A stretch of 64,000 bases of DNA, taken from the NCBI GenBank assembly GCA_044226525.1, contig JBGAGV010000022.1, positions 62,001 to 126,000 on the forward strand. The letters run 5' to 3'. The DNA is from VFJQ01 sp044226525. GTDB taxonomy: Bacteria; Verrucomicrobiota; Verrucomicrobiia; Chthoniobacterales; Chthoniobacteraceae. A program made the translations under genes and the position numbers. A model generated the notes under the pieces. It was not told where the DNA came from. It searched no databases and worked only from the letters and a program-made list of their open reading frames with translations. How positions within the stretch are numbered: position 1 is the first letter of the stretch; each line of letters begins with the position of its first letter. Shown here piece after piece: positions 35,816 to 43,172 of this stretch.

Positions 35816-36484
35816 GTGCGATTTCTCGAAGCCATCGTCGCCTGGAATCTCCGCGTCACCGGCGGGGAGAAATTGCCTCATCTGCCCGCGGATGACTTTC
35901 CCGGCGCACCGCCGCTTATTGCACTCACCTGCATCGACCCGCGGTTGAACGCACACTTTCCAAACATGCTCGGCCTCCGCGAGGAGCAGTTCATCTGGCT
36001 GCGCAACGCGGGCAACGTCGTCGCCGATCCGCTCGGCAGCACCATGCGTTCGCTCGCCCTCGCCTGCGCGGTCAAGGGTGGCCGGGAGATCGCCGTCATC
36101 GGTCACACCGACTGCGGCGTTCGCCGCACCAGCGTGTCCGAATTAATCGATCGCATGAAGGCAATCGGCGTGCCGCGCGAACGTCTGCCCGACGATCTCG
36201 TCGGCTTCTTCGGCCTCTTCGCCAGCGAGCGCCAGAACGTGATTCGCGGGGCTCAATTCATCCGGCAAAGCCCGCTGATCGGTCCGGCGATCCCGGTGCA
36301 CGGGCTGCTCATGGACGTGGAAACCGGCCGGCTGGAATGGGTCGTCAACGGCTACGAAACGTGGTCCGCCTCCACCAGCATGCCACTGCCTGAACCCAAT
36401 CCCGTCCCACCACCGCCACTTCCCTCCCCTCTGCTGCAACAAAAACTTCCGCCTCCGCCTTCCTTCCGCCATAGGAGAAGGTGA
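35816..36484 (+). CDS. Beta-class carbonic anhydrase
   Basis: 222 residues from GTG 35816, three bases after the flotillin stop. Zinc ligands and the catalytic Asp-Arg dyad are present: Cys39, Asp41 and Arg43 in LTCIDPRL, His97 and Cys100 in VIGHTDCGVR. It interconverts CO2 and bicarbonate in the cytoplasm. The last about 30 residues are a Pro-rich tail (LPEPNPVPPPPLPSPLL) absent from most relatives; its role is unknown. The stop codon overlaps the deoB ATG by one base, so the genes are translationally linked. Confidence 0.92.
   Translation: MRFLEAIVAWNLRVTGGEKLPHLPADDFPGAPPLIALTCIDPRLNAHFPNMLGLREEQFIWLRNAGNVVADPLGSTMRSLALACAVKGGREIAVIGHTDCGVRRTSVSELIDRMKAIGVPRERLPDDLVGFFGLFASERQNVIRGAQFIRQSPLIGPAIPVHGLLMDVETGRLEWVVNGYETWSASTSMPLPEPNPVPPPPLPSPLLQQKLPPPPSFRHRRR
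36473..36478 (+). promoter_or_regulatory. Shine-Dalgarno sequence that decides the deoB start
   Basis: AGGAGA lies five bases before the ATG at 36484, inside the 3' end of the carbonic anhydrase gene, and supports ATG 36484 over the GTG at 36481. Clear Shine-Dalgarno sequences are rare among the starts in this window. Confidence 0.6.
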
Positions 36485-37674
36485 TGCGCGCACTTCTTAT
36501 CGTTCTCGACAGCGTCGGCTGCGGCCATGCACCGGATGCCGCCGCTTACGGCGACGAGGGGGCCAATACCCTCGGTCACATTTTTGCCGCGCAGCCGGAC
36601 CTTGCCTTGCCGAATCTTTTTTCCCTCGGCCTGTGGAAAGTGCTGACCGGCGATGTATTCGATCCACGCTCGCAAGACACGCGCGCCTCGTGGGGCCGCA
36701 TGCGCGAACGATCGGCGGGCAAGGACACCACGACGGGCCATTGGGAAATCGCAGGTGCCGTCATCGATCGACCCTTCGGCACCTACCCCAAATTTCCCGA
36801 GGAACTGGTCCGCGCCATCGAGCGCGACGCGGGCGTGGAGTTCATCGGCAACTATCCGCAGAGCGGCACCGTCATCCTCGATGAACTCGGCGCCGAACAC
36901 GTCCGCACGCGCAAGCCGATCCTTTATACCTCCGCGGATTCCGTGCTCCAGGTCGCCGCGCACGAGCAGGTCATCCCGCTCAAGCAACTCTACGAGATCT
37001 GCCGGGTCGCGCGGCGTCATTGCGACCCACATCGCATCGGCCGCGTCATCGCACGGCCCTTTGTCGGCGAACCCGGCGCGTGGAAGCGCACCAGTGGGCG
37101 GCACGATTTTTCCATGGTGCCCCCGCCGACCATTCTTAATGCGATCAGCGATGCCGGCCTGCCCGTGCATGGGGTCGGAAAAATCAGCGACATCTTCGCC
37201 GGCAGCGGCCTCACGGCTTCGACGCCGACGGCCAACAATGCCGAGGGCATGAAAGCCATCGAGGATCTGTGGGCCGACTCCGAAGGCGGTTTTCTTTTCG
37301 CGAATCTCGTCGATTTCGACATGCACTTCGGCCACCGGCGCAACGTGGCGGGTTATGCGCAATGCCTCGCGGAATTCGATGCATGGCTCGGCACTTTTCT
37401 GCCGCAGGTGGATGAGGACGATCTCGTCATCATCACCGCCGATCACGGGAATGACCCGACCTGGCGTGGCACCGATCACACGCGCGAGGAAGTGCCGTTG
37501 CTCGTGCTGCACCGCCGCATGCATGCACCGCTCGGCACCCGCCGCACCTTCGCCGACATCGCTGCCTCGCTCGCCGACTTTTTCCAGCTCCGCGAAGGCT
37601 GGCCTTCCGGCGAGTCTTTTCTGCGCCCCCTCACCCGCCATGCGAATTCCGCTTTCCAACACAGCGAGACCTAG
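36484..37674 (+). CDS. deoB: Phosphopentomutase
   Basis: 396 residues, cytoplasmic; converts ribose 1-phosphate (or deoxyribose 1-phosphate) to the 5-phosphate. The alkaline-phosphatase-superfamily metal site is recognisable: the opening LIVLDSVGCGHAPDAAAYGDEGANTLGH, TTGHWEIAG with the phosphoryl-accepting Thr, NAEGMKAIEDLW, NLVDFDMHFGHRR and the closing ITADHGNDPTWRGTDHTREEVPLLV. Length is usual (about 390-410). It overlaps carbonic anhydrase by one base and precedes deoA by 15 bases, forming a nucleoside salvage pair. Confidence 0.96.
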   Translation: MRALLIVLDSVGCGHAPDAAAYGDEGANTLGHIFAAQPDLALPNLFSLGLWKVLTGDVFDPRSQDTRASWGRMRERSAGKDTTTGHWEIAGAVIDRPFGTYPKFPEELVRAIERDAGVEFIGNYPQSGTVILDELGAEHVRTRKPILYTSADSVLQVAAHEQVIPLKQLYEICRVARRHCDPHRIGRVIARPFVGEPGAWKRTSGRHDFSMVPPPTILNAISDAGLPVHGVGKISDIFAGSGLTASTPTANNAEGMKAIEDLWADSEGGFLFANLVDFDMHFGHRRNVAGYAQCLAEFDAWLGTFLPQVDEDDLVIITADHGNDPTWRGTDHTREEVPLLVLHRRMHAPLGTRRTFADIAASLADFFQLREGWPSGESFLRPLTRHANSAFQHSET

Positions 37675-37689
37675 CCACCTCGACATCTG

Positions 37690-38922
37690 ATGCACGTTCC
37701 CTCTTTCATCGAAGCCAAACGTGAAGGCCGCACTCTTAGTGCGGACGAAATCGCCGAGTTCATCCGGGGTTACGCCACCGGCGAGATTCCCGATTACCAA
37801 GCCGCGGCGTGGGCCATGGCGGTTTTCTTTCGCGGGATGAACCCGGGGGAAATCAGCGCGCTCACCCGGGCCATGATGAACAGCGGACGCGTGCTCACGC
37901 ACCCGCCCGGTTCGCCGCCGAAAGTCGATAAACACAGCACCGGCGGCATTGGCGACAAAGTCTCGCTGCCCCTCGCCCCCCTGCTGGCGTGCGATGGACT
38001 CTGGGTGCCGATGATCTCCGGCCGCGGCCTCGGCATCACGGGCGGCACGCTCGACAAACTCGAAAGCATTCCCGGCTTCCGCGTCGGCCTCAGCGAAACC
38101 GAAAGCGCCGCGCAACTCGCCAAACTCGGGGTCGTGATGATCGGCCAGACCGCCGACCTCTGCCCCGCCGACAAAAAACTCTATGCCCTGCGCGATGTCA
38201 CCGCGACGGTCCCCAGTATCCCGCTCATCGTCGCGAGCATCATGTCAAAAAAACTCGCCGAGACGCTCGACCGCCTGGTGCTCGACGTGAAATTCGGCAG
38301 CGGCGCGTTCATGCAGACTCGCGCGGACGCCGAAGCGCTCGCGAGCGCGCTCACCGCGGTGGGCAATGAAATGGGCGTGAAGACTTCTCACCTGCTCACG
38401 CCGATGGACGAACCGCTCGGCTGCACTGTCGGCAACGCCCTCGAAGTCGCCGAGTCGGTGGACACACTCCAAGGCCGCGGCCCCGCCGATCTTGTCGCGC
38501 TCACCCTCGACCTCGCCGAACGAGTCTCCAACTCCCCACGCGCCGCCCTCGCTCGCTGGCTCGAAGACGGCACCGCGTGGAAAAAATTCGTCGCCATGGT
38601 TGAAGCCCAGAATGGCGACGCCACCGCGCTCGAGCGCATCACCGAAGTGCACCGCGCTCCGATCGTCCGCGATATCCTCTCGCCGCGATCCGGCCGCATC
38701 ACCAGGCTCGACGCCGGCTCCATCGGCCGGGCCAGCGTCCTCCTCGGTGCGGGCCGCGCCAAGGCCAGCGATTCCGTCGATTACGCCGTCGGTTTCAGCG
38801 CCATCCGCAAGGTCGGCGACACGGTCGCCCAAGGCGAACCGCTGATGCGCATCCACGCCCGCAACGAATCCACCCTCGCCACCGCCCTCGCCCAACTCGA
38901 AGGCGCGCTGCAGGTGGAGTAG
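37690..38922 (+). CDS. deoA: Thymidine/pyrimidine-nucleoside phosphorylase
   Basis: 410 residues. The family signature around KHSTGGIGDKVSLPLAPLLA (about 78-97) binds phosphate, MISGRGLGITGGTLDKLESIPGF the substrate, and VKFGSGAFM is also typical. The C-terminal barrel-sandwich domain (about 330-410) is complete. It releases (deoxy)ribose 1-phosphate from pyrimidine nucleosides, which DeoB upstream then converts to the 5-phosphate, so the two genes form a salvage route. It ends eight bases from a convergent small gene. Thymidine and broader pyrimidine specificity cannot be separated by eye. Confidence 0.94.
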   Translation: MHVPSFIEAKREGRTLSADEIAEFIRGYATGEIPDYQAAAWAMAVFFRGMNPGEISALTRAMMNSGRVLTHPPGSPPKVDKHSTGGIGDKVSLPLAPLLACDGLWVPMISGRGLGITGGTLDKLESIPGFRVGLSETESAAQLAKLGVVMIGQTADLCPADKKLYALRDVTATVPSIPLIVASIMSKKLAETLDRLVLDVKFGSGAFMQTRADAEALASALTAVGNEMGVKTSHLLTPMDEPLGCTVGNALEVAESVDTLQGRGPADLVALTLDLAERVSNSPRAALARWLEDGTAWKKFVAMVEAQNGDATALERITEVHRAPIVRDILSPRSGRITRLDAGSIGRASVLLGAGRAKASDSVDYAVGFSAIRKVGDTVAQGEPLMRIHARNESTLATALAQLEGALQVE

Positions 38923-38930
38923 AACGAAGG

Positions 38931-39056
38931 CTAGATATCGATCGGGATCGAACGCCGAATCTCGTCCAATCGGGCAAGCGTCCCATGCCCAGGCGCCCAC
39001 CGTTCAATATAGGCGTCATCTCCTCGGGACCGGCGGACCGTAACAACCCTGCTCAT
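38931..39056 (-). CDS. Small 41-residue protein, likely remnant of a nucleotidyltransferase-like gene
   Basis: ATG 39056 (minus) to TAG 38931. The second part, DDAYIERWAPGHGTLARLDEIRRSI, has the composition and shape of the C-terminal helix found at the end of small nucleotidyltransferase-like (MNT/AbiEii-type) proteins, where a YIERW...HGT motif is frequent. Its ATG overlaps the end of the upstream 73-residue gene (39 bases), the usual arrangement of two-gene modules in which a short protein precedes the nucleotidyltransferase. Only the C-terminus remains, so an internal deletion is likely. Too short for certainty. Confidence 0.45.
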   Translation of the reverse strand: MSRVVTVRRSRGDDAYIERWAPGHGTLARLDEIRRSIPIDI

Positions 39057-39237
39057 CGAGCGACGGCGCAATCCGGTATCGACGCGCCCTTTCCACTTTT
39101 CCAAGACTCGCTGCCCATTCGAGATTCATTTCGGAAATTTCAACCCCTTCACGAAACCGCCCCTCCGGACCAAGCGCCCGCGCCTCGCGAATCTCCTCGC
39201 GATAGAGTTGGTGGATTAACGGCCGAAACTCGCTCAT
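39016..39237 (-). CDS. Small 73-residue hypothetical protein, first gene of an overlapping pair
   Basis: ATG 39237 (an ATG six codons upstream is also in frame, but MSEFRPLIHQLYREEIREARAL is the natural opening). It is charged and helical (YREEIREARALGPEGRFREGVEISEMNLEWAASLG), a pattern like the short companion proteins encoded before nucleotidyltransferase genes in Verrucomicrobiota. The tail after residue 46 (KVERARRYRIAPSLDEQG...) is less protein-like and may be out of frame after a deletion. It overlaps the 41-residue gene. Function unknown; an antitoxin-like role is only a possibility. Confidence 0.45.
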   Translation of the reverse strand: MSEFRPLIHQLYREEIREARALGPEGRFREGVEISEMNLEWAASLGKVERARRYRIAPSLDEQGCYGPPVPRR

Positions 39238-39271
39238 CGTCTCGGAAGATATCAAAAGTGCTTCCGAAAAG

Positions 39272-40630
39272 CTAGCGTTTCGCCTTCTTCGCGCCCTTCG
39301 CTTTCACCACATCCTCGGGCTCCAACTGGGCGCCTTGATCGTGCGTGTCGGCGATCCATTGATCGACGGCGGCGCGGAGGCGTTTGAGGGTTTCGGCATG
39401 GGCGGGATCGTGGGCGAGATTCTTGATCTCGTGCGGGTCGGCCTGGAGGTCGTAGAGCTCCTCGGGCGGCATGGTAGGGGCGCACAGAGCGGCTTGCGCG
39501 GGCGTGAGCTTGCCTTCGGCGTTTAGCCTCGGCAGCAGGGTCCAGACAGGATACTGCTTTTCCTTGTAAGCGTTCGGCTGGAGGAAGGGGCGATCAGGGG
39601 TGAAGTTATGGATGTAGCGATAGCGCGCATCGCGCGCGGTGCGGAAACGGAAGACCGTTTCGTCGCAGCGATCGCGCGCCCCGAAGATGAGGTCGCGCGG
39701 CGGCGCGGCGTTTTCGCCGAGGAACACCCGGCCTTCCATCTTCGGCGGAATCGGCGCGCCGGCGACGGAGAGGAACGTCGGTGCGAAGTCGATGGCCGCG
39801 ACCATCCGGTCGCTCACCTGCCCGGCCTTGAGGTGCTGCGGCCAGCGCACGATCAGTGGAATGTGCAGGCCCTCTTCGTAGCAGAACTGTTTGCCGCGCA
39901 CCATCGACTCGCCGTGATCGGACTGGAAAAGCACGAGTGTATTCCCGGCGAGACCATCCTTCTCGAGCTGCGCGAGAAGGAGGCCGACCTTGCGATCGAG
40001 TTCCGTCGCGGCGTCGAGATACTGCGCGTAATCATCTTGCGTGATCGGGTGGTCGGGATAATACGGCGGAATCTCCACCTTCGCCGGGTCGGCGTGCTTC
40101 GGCGCGTGGTAGGTGCGGTGCGTTTCCTGGAAATTGATCTGCGCAAAAAATGGCTGGTGCGATTTCAGGTCGTCCCACGATTTGGAGTCGAACGGTTTCT
40201 GCGGCTCAGTGAAATTCCAGTCGGTCTTGCCCGTGCCCTTGAATCCGAAATCCGCCGGCAGGCTGACGAGATTTGCCGTGAAATAACCGGCGTCGCGCAT
40301 CCATAGCGGGATGGGGCGCACGCCTTCCGGCAGCGCGAAACCGTCGTCACGATGCGAGCGGTGATTATGCGCGCCGATGGTGATCTGATACATCCCGGTC
40401 ATGAACGCCGAGCGGCTCGCGGAACAGACGGGCGCGGTGGTGTAAGCGCGCGTGTAGCGAATGCCCTCGGATGCAAGGCGATCGAGATTCGGCGTGCTGA
40501 CTTCCTTCTGCCCGTAGCAACCGAGCGCCGGCCCCATGTCCTCGGCAACGAGCCACAGGATGTTCGGCTTGGTCGCGGCCGGCGCGCCAGCGACGAGAAG
40601 AAGGGAGAGCAGTGGGATGAGAAATTTCAT
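39272..40630 (-). CDS. Exported sulfatase, same subfamily as the one at 14.9 kb
   Basis: 452 residues from ATG 40630 (an upstream in-frame start lacks a signal peptide). Signal peptide about 1-19 (MKFLIPLLSLLLVAGAPAAT). The formylglycine motif is Cys69-S-A-S-R in APVCSASRSAFMTGMYQ, followed by IGAHNHRSHRDDGFALPEGV as in the paralogue; VLFQSDHGESMVRGKQF gives the second metal-site part. The C-terminal half has ELYDLQADPHEIKNLAHDP, the usual sulfatase ending. Probably acts on sulfated glycan in the periplasm. It is downstream of the hypothetical gene at 40786, with two hairpins between. Confidence 0.92.
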   Translation of the reverse strand: MKFLIPLLSLLLVAGAPAATKPNILWLVAEDMGPALGCYGQKEVSTPNLDRLASEGIRYTRAYTTAPVCSASRSAFMTGMYQITIGAHNHRSHRDDGFALPEGVRPIPLWMRDAGYFTANLVSLPADFGFKGTGKTDWNFTEPQKPFDSKSWDDLKSHQPFFAQINFQETHRTYHAPKHADPAKVEIPPYYPDHPITQDDYAQYLDAATELDRKVGLLLAQLEKDGLAGNTLVLFQSDHGESMVRGKQFCYEEGLHIPLIVRWPQHLKAGQVSDRMVAAIDFAPTFLSVAGAPIPPKMEGRVFLGENAAPPRDLIFGARDRCDETVFRFRTARDARYRYIHNFTPDRPFLQPNAYKEKQYPVWTLLPRLNAEGKLTPAQAALCAPTMPPEELYDLQADPHEIKNLAHDPAHAETLKRLRAAVDQWIADTHDQGAQLEPEDVVKAKGAKKAKR

Positions 40631-40717
40631 AACGAGGGAGAGCCCGCGTGTGCGGCACGAAAGACCGTGCCGCAAGCGGGAACCGACTGGCCGTTCAGGC
40701 AGCCCTCCGAAAACGAC

Positions 40718-40741
40718 GCAGCCCCGCTTCGGCGGGGCTGC
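40718..40741 (-). terminator. Strong hairpin after the 263-residue hypothetical gene
   Basis: Perfect 10-bp arms GCAGCCCCGC/GCGGGGCTGC around a 4-base loop. On the minus strand it lies about 45 bases past the stop at 40786 and is followed by GTCGTTTTC, a weak T tract, so terminator activity is plausible but not certain. Confidence 0.5.
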
Positions 40742-40752
40742 GAAACTGTGAC

Positions 40753-40770
40753 GACGCCACTTTCGGCGTC
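40753..40770 (-). other. Small hairpin before the larger one
   Basis: Arms GACGCC and GGCGTC with a six-base loop, 15 bases past the stop of the 263-residue gene. With the hairpin at 40718-40741 it forms a double-hairpin 3' end. Confidence 0.35.
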
Positions 40771-40785
40771 TTTGAGAACAGAGCG

Positions 40786-41577
40786 TCAGCTCTGCGGCTG
40801 CTGCTCGTTCGGCAGGGTCTTCTGCACGAAGCCCTGGAGCGAACCCATGATCGCCGAAACGAAGAGCGCCACGCCGCCGAAGAGGCTGAGCACTTCTTCT
40901 TTCTTGAACTCGATCTTCTGCCCGACCGCGAAACGCTTCGGCACATCGAGCACGCGCCCGGTCATGCCGGCATTGGCTTCACCCGGCTTGGCCTGGGCGG
41001 GCTGGATATCGATCGCCATCAGGCGCACAACGAGATCATTGCCCTCGGTCGTGTCGTCCTTGGTCACGCTGCCACCGCGGGCCAATGCCTGGCCGAGCTT
41101 GAGGTAGCTCATCACGCCCGCCTCGTTCGGCGAGGCAACGCCGAACAGGTCGCGCAGATGCTTCAGCTTCTCGTCGAAAGGCAGGCGCAGGAAGGTCTGG
41201 CGATCTTCGCCGAGGATCTGCTGGAGACGGGTCTGGTCGGTGCTGCCGGTCGCTTTCCATTGCGCGAGCGCGGCGACCGAGCGGGCGTCTTCGAGCAACG
41301 GCACGATGAGGCTGAGCACTTCGCCGAGAAGCTGGCGCACCAGCCACACTTCCGCGGCTGGGCGAATGACGTCGAAGCCGATGTGATGCTGCTGCGAAGG
41401 CATGAAACGCAGAGCGCGGGAAAATTCATCGTAGTCCTTCTCCGTCTGGCAGCGCAGCGCACCCACGGTGCAGGCGGCGAGATCAAAAGCGCGTTGGACG
41501 GCGCCCAGATACTTGAGGCTCATGTCGCCGAGGTTGATCTGGACGGATTGGGGGGCAGGGCTGGTCGTTTCGCTCAT
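40786..41577 (-). CDS. Hypothetical 263-residue protein with possible C-terminal membrane segment
   Basis: Start chosen at ATG 41577 (MSETTSPAPQSVQINLGD); the frame is open further upstream but passes through a repeat element. The protein is mostly helical (MSLKYLGAVQRAFDLAACTVGALRC..., AAEVWLVRQLLGEVLSLIVPLL), has no signal peptide and ends with a hydrophobic stretch (EVLSLFGGVALFVSAIMGSLQGFV, about 232-255) that may be a membrane anchor. I do not recognise a family. It is transcribed toward the sulfatase gene but separated from it by two hairpins. Confidence 0.65.
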   Translation of the reverse strand: MSETTSPAPQSVQINLGDMSLKYLGAVQRAFDLAACTVGALRCQTEKDYDEFSRALRFMPSQQHHIGFDVIRPAAEVWLVRQLLGEVLSLIVPLLEDARSVAALAQWKATGSTDQTRLQQILGEDRQTFLRLPFDEKLKHLRDLFGVASPNEAGVMSYLKLGQALARGGSVTKDDTTEGNDLVVRLMAIDIQPAQAKPGEANAGMTGRVLDVPKRFAVGQKIEFKKEEVLSLFGGVALFVSAIMGSLQGFVQKTLPNEQQPQS

Positions 41578-41640
41578 AGGTATAAAAATGGGCGGCGAAA
41601 GTCGCAGGCTCGGCTGTTTTGGCAAGAGGGAAGGGGGGAT

Positions 41641-41815
41641 GAGAGCCAAGAGCCGAGAGGGCCGCTCGACCTCGTGATTTTTCCCGCGAGAAACGAACCT
41701 CGCATGTCGCGCCTCTTCGCGCGCCCGCAACGCGCCCATCCCGGAATCACTTGCTCCTGGCTCTTGGCTCTTGGCTCTTGGCTCTTGCTCCCATCATTTG
41801 CCTCTTGGCTCTCGC
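41641..41815. repeat. Inverted-arm element between hypothetical and CysJ-type genes
   Basis: Left arm GAGAGCCAAGAGCCGAGAG (41641-41659); right side a 7-bp unit CTCTTGG repeated four times (41761-41788, last unit CTCTTGC) and again CTCTTGGCTCTC (41802-41813). AGAGCCAAGAG of the left arm is the exact inverse of CTCTTGGCTCT on the right. It lies in the 265-bp divergent gap. Confidence 0.6.
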
Positions 41816-41842
41816 CGCCCGGCTCACTAGTTTTGCCGGACC

Positions 41843-43003
41843 ATGACCACTGCCGCTGCTCCCGCTTCGCCTTATTCGATGAAAAACCCGTTTCCTGCAC
41901 TGCACGTGGCCAACATGCAGCTCAACGGCCCGGGGTCGAAAAAGGAAACACGTCATCACGCCATCTCGCTCGAGGGTTCCGGCCTCAGCTACCTGCCGGG
42001 CGACGCACTGGGCCTCATGGCTACGAATTGCCCCGAACTGGCCGAGGCGCTCGTAAAGGTGCTCGGCTTGAAGGGCGATGAAGCCGTCCCCGGCAAGGAC
42101 GGCGCGCCCAAGCCGCTCCTCGACGCGCTCACCAATGACTACGCTATCAATTTCGCCGACAAAAAATTCGTCGAAGCCTGCATTGCGAAAGGCGCCACCG
42201 ACCTCGCCCCCCTCATCGCGCCGGAGGCCGCAGACAAGCTCAAGACCTACCTCACCGGAAAGGGGGAAGCGCACGATTACCTCGACATCCTCACCGAATT
42301 TCCCGCCGTCAAATTCGCACCGGATGAATTTGTGAAGCTTCTGCGCCGCCTGCCACCCCGGCTTTACTCCATCGCCAGCGCGCTCTCCGCGCATCCCGGC
42401 GAAGTGCACCTCACCGTGGCCACCGTCCGCTACGACATCCGCGGGCGCGCGCGTAAAGGCGTCGCTTCGACCTTCATGGCCGATCGCTGGCCTTCGGGCT
42501 CCACGGCGGGCATCTATCTCCAGAGCCAGCAAAAGCACTTTTTCCTCCCGACCGATCCGCACACCCCGATCATCATGGTCGGTCCCGGCACCGGCATCGC
42601 GCCTTTCCGCGGGTTCGTGGCCGATCGCATCGCGTCTGGCGCGCCGGGCAAAAACTGGCTCTTCTTCGGCGAACAAAAAAGCTCGGGCGATTTCTTCTAC
42701 AAAGACGAGTTCGAGAAGCACATCGCCGGCGGCAAACTCCAGATGACCTGCGCGTGGTCGCAGGATCAGGAGCATAAGGTTTACGTCCAGCACAAGCTGG
42801 CCGAGCATGGCGCTGAAGTCTGGAAGTGGCTCGAAGAAGGCGCCGACTTCTTCGTCTGCGGCGACAAAACACGTATGGCCGCCGACGTGGATAAAGCCCT
42901 CCACGACCTCATCGCCGCCCACGGCGGGAAGACCGAGGAGCAGGCCAAGGAATACGTCGAAGGGCTGAAGAAGGCGAAGCGCTACAAGCGCGACGTTTAC
43001 TGA
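41843..43003 (+). CDS. CysJ-type NADPH-dependent FAD reductase lacking the flavodoxin domain
   Basis: 386 residues, cytoplasmic. FAD-binding RLYSIAS (173-179) and the later GVASTFMADRW, NADPH-binding VGPGTGIAPFRGFVADR, FFVCGDKTRMAADVD and the terminal KRYKRDVY follow the reductase half of sulfite reductase flavoprotein alpha (CysJ) and cytochrome P450 reductases. The FMN flavodoxin domain that normally comes first is missing; the N-terminus runs directly into the FAD domain. Electron partner could be a separate flavodoxin, ferredoxin or a sulfite reductase encoded elsewhere. ATG lies 27 bases after the repeat element. Confidence 0.9.
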   Translation: MTTAAAPASPYSMKNPFPALHVANMQLNGPGSKKETRHHAISLEGSGLSYLPGDALGLMATNCPELAEALVKVLGLKGDEAVPGKDGAPKPLLDALTNDYAINFADKKFVEACIAKGATDLAPLIAPEAADKLKTYLTGKGEAHDYLDILTEFPAVKFAPDEFVKLLRRLPPRLYSIASALSAHPGEVHLTVATVRYDIRGRARKGVASTFMADRWPSGSTAGIYLQSQQKHFFLPTDPHTPIIMVGPGTGIAPFRGFVADRIASGAPGKNWLFFGEQKSSGDFFYKDEFEKHIAGGKLQMTCAWSQDQEHKVYVQHKLAEHGAEVWKWLEEGADFFVCGDKTRMAADVDKALHDLIAAHGGKTEEQAKEYVEGLKKAKRYKRDVY

Positions 43004-43009
43004 GGACTC

Positions 43010-43166
43010 AAAATCCGAAGCACGAAATCCGAAATTCGGAACAAATTCGAATGATCGGAAAATGGGAGAAAGGACAAATCAGGGAACGCTCGCCCCGACC
43101 GTTTTAGGTATTTCCATCCTTTCCTTATTGTTTCGGATTTCAGATTTCGAATTTCGGATTTCCCAT
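43010..43166. repeat. Inverted-arm element between the CysJ-type and Gfo genes
   Basis: The left arm reiterates AAATCCGAA-type words (43010-43067), the right arm TTTCGGATTT-type words (43131-43166). A perfect 15-bp inverted repeat, GAAATCCGAAATTCG at 43024-43038 and its inverse at 43148-43162, anchors the element. It lies in the 169-bp gap and runs up to the GTG start of the next gene. Confidence 0.65.
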
Positions 43167-43172
43167 CTCACC

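Noticed and set aside
33887..36106. 739-codon open frame on the minus strand
   Set aside because: Antisense to NfeD, flotillin and carbonic anhydrase genes, which carry clear motifs.
36352..38115. 587-codon open frame on the minus strand
   Set aside because: Antisense to deoB and deoA.
43062..43172. N-terminal extension of the second Gfo/Idh/MocA protein
   Set aside because: It translates the inverted-arm element (FRISDFEFRISH) and precedes the Rossmann fold; the GTG at 43173 gives the normal family start.
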